A program made the position numbers and the translations under genes. From assembly GCA_014799685.1 (NCBI GenBank), contig JAAVHN010000029.1:90131-154130 (forward strand): a DNA stretch of 64,000 bases, given 5' to 3'. A model generated the notes under the pieces. It had not been told where the DNA came from, searched no databases, and worked only from the letters and a program-made list of their open reading frames with translations. The stretch comes from Subdoligranulum sp. (GTDB lineage: Bacteria; Bacillota; Clostridia; Oscillospirales; Ruminococcaceae). Shown here piece by piece: positions 61,101 to 64,000 of this stretch. Numbering within the stretch: position 1 is the first letter of the stretch; every line of letters starts with the position of its first letter.

Positions 61101-61129
61101 TTTACAATCCTTTGCTTCTCTGTTATAAT
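61101..61129 (+). promoter_or_regulatory. Promoter of relB-yoeB locus
   Basis: TTTACA (61101-61106), 17-nt spacer, TATAAT (61124-61129). Confidence 0.8.
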
Positions 61130-61154
61130 AAGAAGTCTCAAGGAGGTGCTTGCC

Positions 61155-61427
61155 ATGGCACAAAGCGTAAACGTGAATTTCCGCATGGACGCGCAGCTGA
61201 AAAAGAACGTGGAGGAAATCTGCCAACGCATGGGCATAAATCTGACGACGCTGCTGACGATCTGCTGCCGGAAGGTGGAGCAGGAACGGCGGATCCCCTT
61301 CGATGTAACCGCAGAAGCGGACCCGTTCTACAGCGAAAACAACATCCGCTACCTGAAAGAAAAGCTGGACGCTCTGAACGCCGGTACGCTCCCGCTGGAA
61401 GAACACGATCTGATTGAGGTAGATTGA
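61155..61427 (+). CDS. RelB/DinJ-family antitoxin
   Basis: 90 aa. Ribbon-helix-helix N-terminus (SVNVNFRMDAQLKKNVEEIC, then INLTTLLTICCRKV), C-terminal toxin-binding tail (NIRYLKEKLDALNAG). ATG 61155 with AAGGAGG. The paired toxin gene starts two bases after its stop but is broken. It appears to be a working antitoxin without a working partner. Confidence 0.88.
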   Translation: MAQSVNVNFRMDAQLKKNVEEICQRMGINLTTLLTICCRKVEQERRIPFDVTAEADPFYSENNIRYLKEKLDALNAGTLPLEEHDLIEVD

Positions 61428-61429
61428 CT

Positions 61430-61690
61430 ATGGGGCGGGGAATACAATGGGACGGCGACGCCTGGGAGGACTATTGCGACTGGCAGAAGGACAAGGCCAC
61501 GCTGAAACGAATCAACGCCCTTATCAAAGACGCCTGACGGGATCCGTTCGATGGCATTGGGAAGCCGGAACCGCTAAAGCACGAGCTGTCCGGCCTGTGG
61601 AGCCGCCGCATCAACGACACCGACCGGCTGACATATAAAGTCGTTGAAAACATGGTCGTCATCCTGGCCTGCAAAGGACATTATGACTAA
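61430..61690 (+). pseudogene. YoeB-family toxin gene broken by a TGA codon
   Basis: 87 codons from ATG 61430. MGRGIQWDGDAWEDYCDWQ and LKRINALIKDA are read, then TGA at 61535-61537, then in the same frame RDPFDGIGKPEPLKHELSGL through SRRINDTDRLTY and a stop. Without the TGA the frame would be a full YoeB/Txe mRNA-interferase (KPEPLKH...SGLWSRRI is the signature). The stop removes the C-terminal catalytic half. A one-base change (for example TGG to TGA) would explain it. Confidence 0.85.
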
Positions 61691-61799
61691 ATGAACGCAT
61701 GCAGCTTTTTGAGGATCAGCCGGTGCGCACCGCGTGGGATGAAGATCGGGAAAAATGGTCTTCTTGGTCGTGGATGTAGCAATCCCAATGAAAATATGG

Positions 61800-61805
61800 T
61801 ATACT
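61800..61805 (+). promoter_or_regulatory. Extended -10 upstream of Rpn gene
   Basis: TGGTATACT, 33 nt before the start; no good -35. Confidence 0.45.
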
Positions 61806-61837
61806 TATAGACAAAGACAAGAATCGGACGGTGCAAA

Positions 61838-62722
61838 ATGCGAAAATTAGAGTATACCTTTAAGACGGATACGCTGTTCAAAATGCTGTTTGTGGGACAT
61901 CAGGATCTTTTGCAGAAGCTCGTGGCCGCGCTGATGGGGATCCCCGCGGAAAGTATCACACAGCTTGATGTTCAAAACGAGGCAATGCAGCCGGAACACC
62001 TTGGCGAGAAATTCTGCAGGCTGGACATCAACATGATCGTCAACGGGCAACGGGTCGATTTAGAGGTTCAGGTCTGCAACGAGGGCGATTATATTGAGCG
62101 CGTGATGTTCTATTGGGCGAAGGAGTTTGCGTCGGCGCTTCCCTCGGGCAGCAAATATGCGGATCTTCCGCGCACGATGATTTTGAGCATTCTGGATTTC
62201 TCACTGTTTACCGACTGCGAAGCGTATCACTCGTTCTTCCAGCCGCTGGAAGTGACGCGCCACACCCTTATGAGCGATAAGATGGGCTTCCACTTTTTCG
62301 AGCTGCCCAAGCTGCCGGAAGAAATCAGCGACAGAGACGATCTGCTGCTGTGGCTGGCGCTGTTCAACGCAAATACAGAAGAAGAACTGGAACAAATCAA
62401 AGCACTGGAGGTGCCGGAAATGGAACAGGCGATCAACGCGTATTACAGCATCACCGCGTCGCCGGAATTCCGGGAGCTGGAACGCATCCGGGAGAAAGCG
62501 CGTCACGATGAAGCGCAGGCACTGTATCACGCCCAAATGGTGGGCCGCGCAGAGGGCCGTGCAGAGGGCCGCGCGGAGGGTGAAGAAAAGACGCTCCTGG
62601 AAGCAATTCGGAATTTAATGGACAACTTGAATTTGCCGATTGAGCAGGCCATGGCCGTACTGAAGATCCCCTTTGCGGAACAATCGAAATACCGCGAACT
62701 GCTTCAGGGACAGCAGTCTTAA
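61838..62722 (+). CDS. Rpn family recombination-promoting nuclease
   Basis: 294 aa. PD-(D/E)XK-type core: LDINMIVNGQRVDLEVQV with Asp63 and Glu76-x-Gln78, then YIERVMFYWAKEF. Rpn proteins are DNA endonucleases that raise RecA-independent recombination and were once called transposases. A perfect GRAE repeat (GRAEGRAEGRAEG) lies near residue 235, a typical length-variable spot. ATG 61838 has only a weak ribosome site. A broken copy of part of the gene lies downstream. Confidence 0.88.
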   Translation: MRKLEYTFKTDTLFKMLFVGHQDLLQKLVAALMGIPAESITQLDVQNEAMQPEHLGEKFCRLDINMIVNGQRVDLEVQVCNEGDYIERVMFYWAKEFASALPSGSKYADLPRTMILSILDFSLFTDCEAYHSFFQPLEVTRHTLMSDKMGFHFFELPKLPEEISDRDDLLLWLALFNANTEEELEQIKALEVPEMEQAINAYYSITASPEFRELERIREKARHDEAQALYHAQMVGRAEGRAEGRAEGEEKTLLEAIRNLMDNLNLPIEQAMAVLKIPFAEQSKYRELLQGQQS

Positions 62723-62724
62723 AA

Positions 62725-62799
62725 GAAGCGCCGGAAATGGAACAGACGATCAACGCGTAATACCAGATCGCGGCCTCATCGGAATTCAAAGAGGCGGAA
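62725..62799 (+). pseudogene. Partial duplicate of Rpn gene segment
   Basis: Matches 62408-62482 of the Rpn gene with scattered differences (EAPEMEQTINA, then a TAA, then QIAASSEFKEAE). No start of its own. Confidence 0.75.
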
Positions 62800-62842
62800 A
62801 CGCCCGCAGGAACAGTAAAACAAAAACGATCCTCTCGCATTT

Positions 62843-62882
62843 AACCCAGCGGTTTGCCCGGCGGCAGCCGCTGGGTTTTGCA
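62843..62882 (+). terminator. Terminator downstream of Rpn remnant
   Basis: AACCCAGCGG (62843-62852) pairs with CCGCTGGGTT (62868-62877), followed by TTG with TTTT at the stem end. Confidence 0.7.
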
Positions 62883-63029
62883 TCTGGAATTTTTTCTGGA
62901 ATCTTTTCACTCGTTCGCCCTGCTAAAAACCCTGCCAAATCCTGCCCAAAACCGAAAACATACCTTTACGCCGCCCCCAAAAATATGGTACAATTACCGT
63001 GACGTGATTTCCCCGAAAGGTTGTTGTCT

Positions 63030-64000
63030 ATGAGCAGTTTCTTCGCCGTGGCGTTCCTTGTGTTTTTCGCCGGGGTGTGCCTTGTCTATTTTGTCCTGCC
63101 GGGGGCCGTGCGGCCGTTCTGGCTGTTGGTGTGCAGCTACCTGTTCTATCTGTACGACCCGCAAAACGCCGGATTCGTGGTGCTGCTGGCCGGGGCGTCC
63201 GTACTTACGTGGGCGGCCGCGCTGCTGCTGGAACGCCTGCGCGACGGCCCCGTGCGGCGCATCTGCCTTGCAGCGGCGCTGGTGCTGTGCTTCGGAAGCC
63301 TTTTTTACTATAAATATTTTGGCTTTCTCGGCGAAACGCTCTCAAACCTGCTGCGCGCGGTGGGGCTGCGGGGCTTTTCCGCCGCGCCGTCGCTGCTCGC
63401 CCCGGTGGGCATCAGCTATTTCACCTTCGCGGCCGCGGGCTATGTCATCGACGTGTACCGCGGCAAGCATCCTGCGGAAAAGAATCTTCTCTATTACGCG
63501 CTGTTCGTAGGCTTTTTTCCGTGCATCGTCACCGGCCCCATCGAGCGCGCGCCGAAGCTCATCCCGCAGCTGAAAGCGCCGCAGGCCTTCGATTATAACC
63601 GCGTGACAGGCGGGCTGTTCCGCATCCTGTGGGGCTTTTTCAAAAAATTCGTCATCGCCAATACCATTGGCGGCGTGGTGGACGCCGTGTACGGCAACCT
63701 GGATTACAAAGGCTACACCGGGCCTGTGCTGCTCCTGGCAAGCCTTTTGTATACCTATCAGCTCTACTGCGATTTTTCCGCCGGCTGCGACGTCGCCATC
63801 GGCGCCGGCACGGTGTTTGGCTTTACACTTACCGAAAACTTCCGCCAGCCGCTGCGCGCAGGCTCATTCATCGGGCTGTGGCGGCGCTGGCACATCAGCC
63901 TGACAAGCTGGTTCCGCGATTATCTGTATATCCCGCTGGGCGGCAACCGCAAGGGCGCGCTGCGGCAAAACCTGAACCAGCTGTTCGTCTTCCTCGTCAG
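63030..64000 (+). CDS. MBOAT-family O-acyltransferase (partial, runs off the window)
   Basis: At least 323 codons from ATG 63030, cut by the window end. Multi-span membrane protein of the AlgI/DltB type, which acylates exported polysaccharide. Motifs: VGISYFTFAAAGYVIDVYRG, FFPCIVTGPIERAPKL, and WRRWHISLTSWFRDYLYIPL carrying the catalytic-region WxxWHxxS. The ribosome site is weak (GAAAGG). A partner SGNH-type protein may lie beyond the window. Confidence 0.9.
   Translation, partial: MSSFFAVAFLVFFAGVCLVYFVLPGAVRPFWLLVCSYLFYLYDPQNAGFVVLLAGASVLTWAAALLLERLRDGPVRRICLAAALVLCFGSLFYYKYFGFLGETLSNLLRAVGLRGFSAAPSLLAPVGISYFTFAAAGYVIDVYRGKHPAEKNLLYYALFVGFFPCIVTGPIERAPKLIPQLKAPQAFDYNRVTGGLFRILWGFFKKFVIANTIGGVVDAVYGNLDYKGYTGPVLLLASLLYTYQLYCDFSAGCDVAIGAGTVFGFTLTENFRQPLRAGSFIGLWRRWHISLTSWFRDYLYIPLGGNRKGALRQNLNQLFVFLV

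Noticed and set aside
60785-61237. 150-codon upstream extension of the XRE frame
   Set aside because: Open frame without start signal or similarity; it overlaps the relB promoter and start on the other strand, and the XRE protein has a good ATG and ribosome site at 60784.
61535-61537. TGA recoded as selenocysteine or tryptophan
   Set aside because: TGA ends many other genes here, so it is a normal stop. No SECIS-like hairpin is evident just after it, and YoeB toxins are not selenoproteins.

Overview
The window looks like a chromosomal segment of a GC-rich Gram-positive anaerobe of the class Clostridia, most likely the Oscillospiraceae/Ruminococcaceae group of gut bacteria. The evidence is the strong AGGAGG-type ribosome sites with some GTG and TTG starts, the Firmicute gene order rsmD-coaD, a DUF5685/J-like protein pair, carbohydrate ABC importers without their own ATPase, and many lipobox lipoproteins. 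No rRNA, tRNA or CRISPR array was found. GC content was judged by eye, not computed.

Layout. 1-4.3 kb: divergent trpS and gltX, then a PP-loop sugar amidotransferase. 4.3-6.35 kb: a lower-GC island with an unrecognised gene and a divergent XRE regulator, bounded by inverted sets of repeats and hairpins. 6.35-12.1 kb: housekeeping genes (coiled-coil protein, coaD, rsmD, rmuC, polysaccharide deacetylase, DHH phosphoesterase). 12.3-16.2 kb: a hybrid histidine kinase coupled by a 4-bp overlap to a solute-binding lipoprotein. 16.5-19.9 kb: GNAT acetyltransferase, then DUF5685, J-like and membrane-protein genes. 20.1-23.7 kb: a DUF4143 ATPase, small XRE regulators, an antitoxin with a decayed toxin, and a lipoprotein.

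24.0-39.6 kb is a sugar-utilisation locus: a domain-permuted GH3 beta-glucosidase, two permeases, a binding protein, a large (about 1040 aa) phosphorylase, an AraC regulator with a run of 12 G inside its coding sequence, and two GH94 phosphorylases. Imported beta-gluco-oligosaccharides would be cut by phosphate to glucose-1-phosphate, with GH3 handling the rest; the exact linkage (beta-1,3 is my best guess) is inferred.

40.4-48.1 kb holds a serine hydrolase with an 18-nt coding repeat, a YcxB-like membrane protein, pepT, an AT-rich SUKH immunity gene and a CNNM/CBS membrane protein. 48.2-54.6 kb is a surface-polysaccharide operon (capE, capF, capG for UDP-N-acetyl-L-fucosamine, a WbuB-like glycosyltransferase, a GT2 and DUF2304). 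54.8-61 kb holds small membrane proteins, lipoproteins, an MBL hydrolase, a GHL10-type lipoprotein and an XRE regulator. 61.1-62.8 kb has a RelB antitoxin whose YoeB toxin is cut by an in-frame stop, and an Rpn-type nuclease. The window ends inside an MBOAT acyltransferase.

The most distinctive feature is repeat content: AATTATGAATT-type repeats, a long palindromic CCCAATTCGG element, a roughly 30-55-nt dispersed repeat, and degenerate 18- or 24-nt tandem arrays that occur between genes and in frame within genes. No complete new system was proven; the best leads are the repeat-bounded island at 4.3-6.3 kb, the DUF5685/J-like trio, the possible phase-variable AraC switch and the three-phosphorylase locus.
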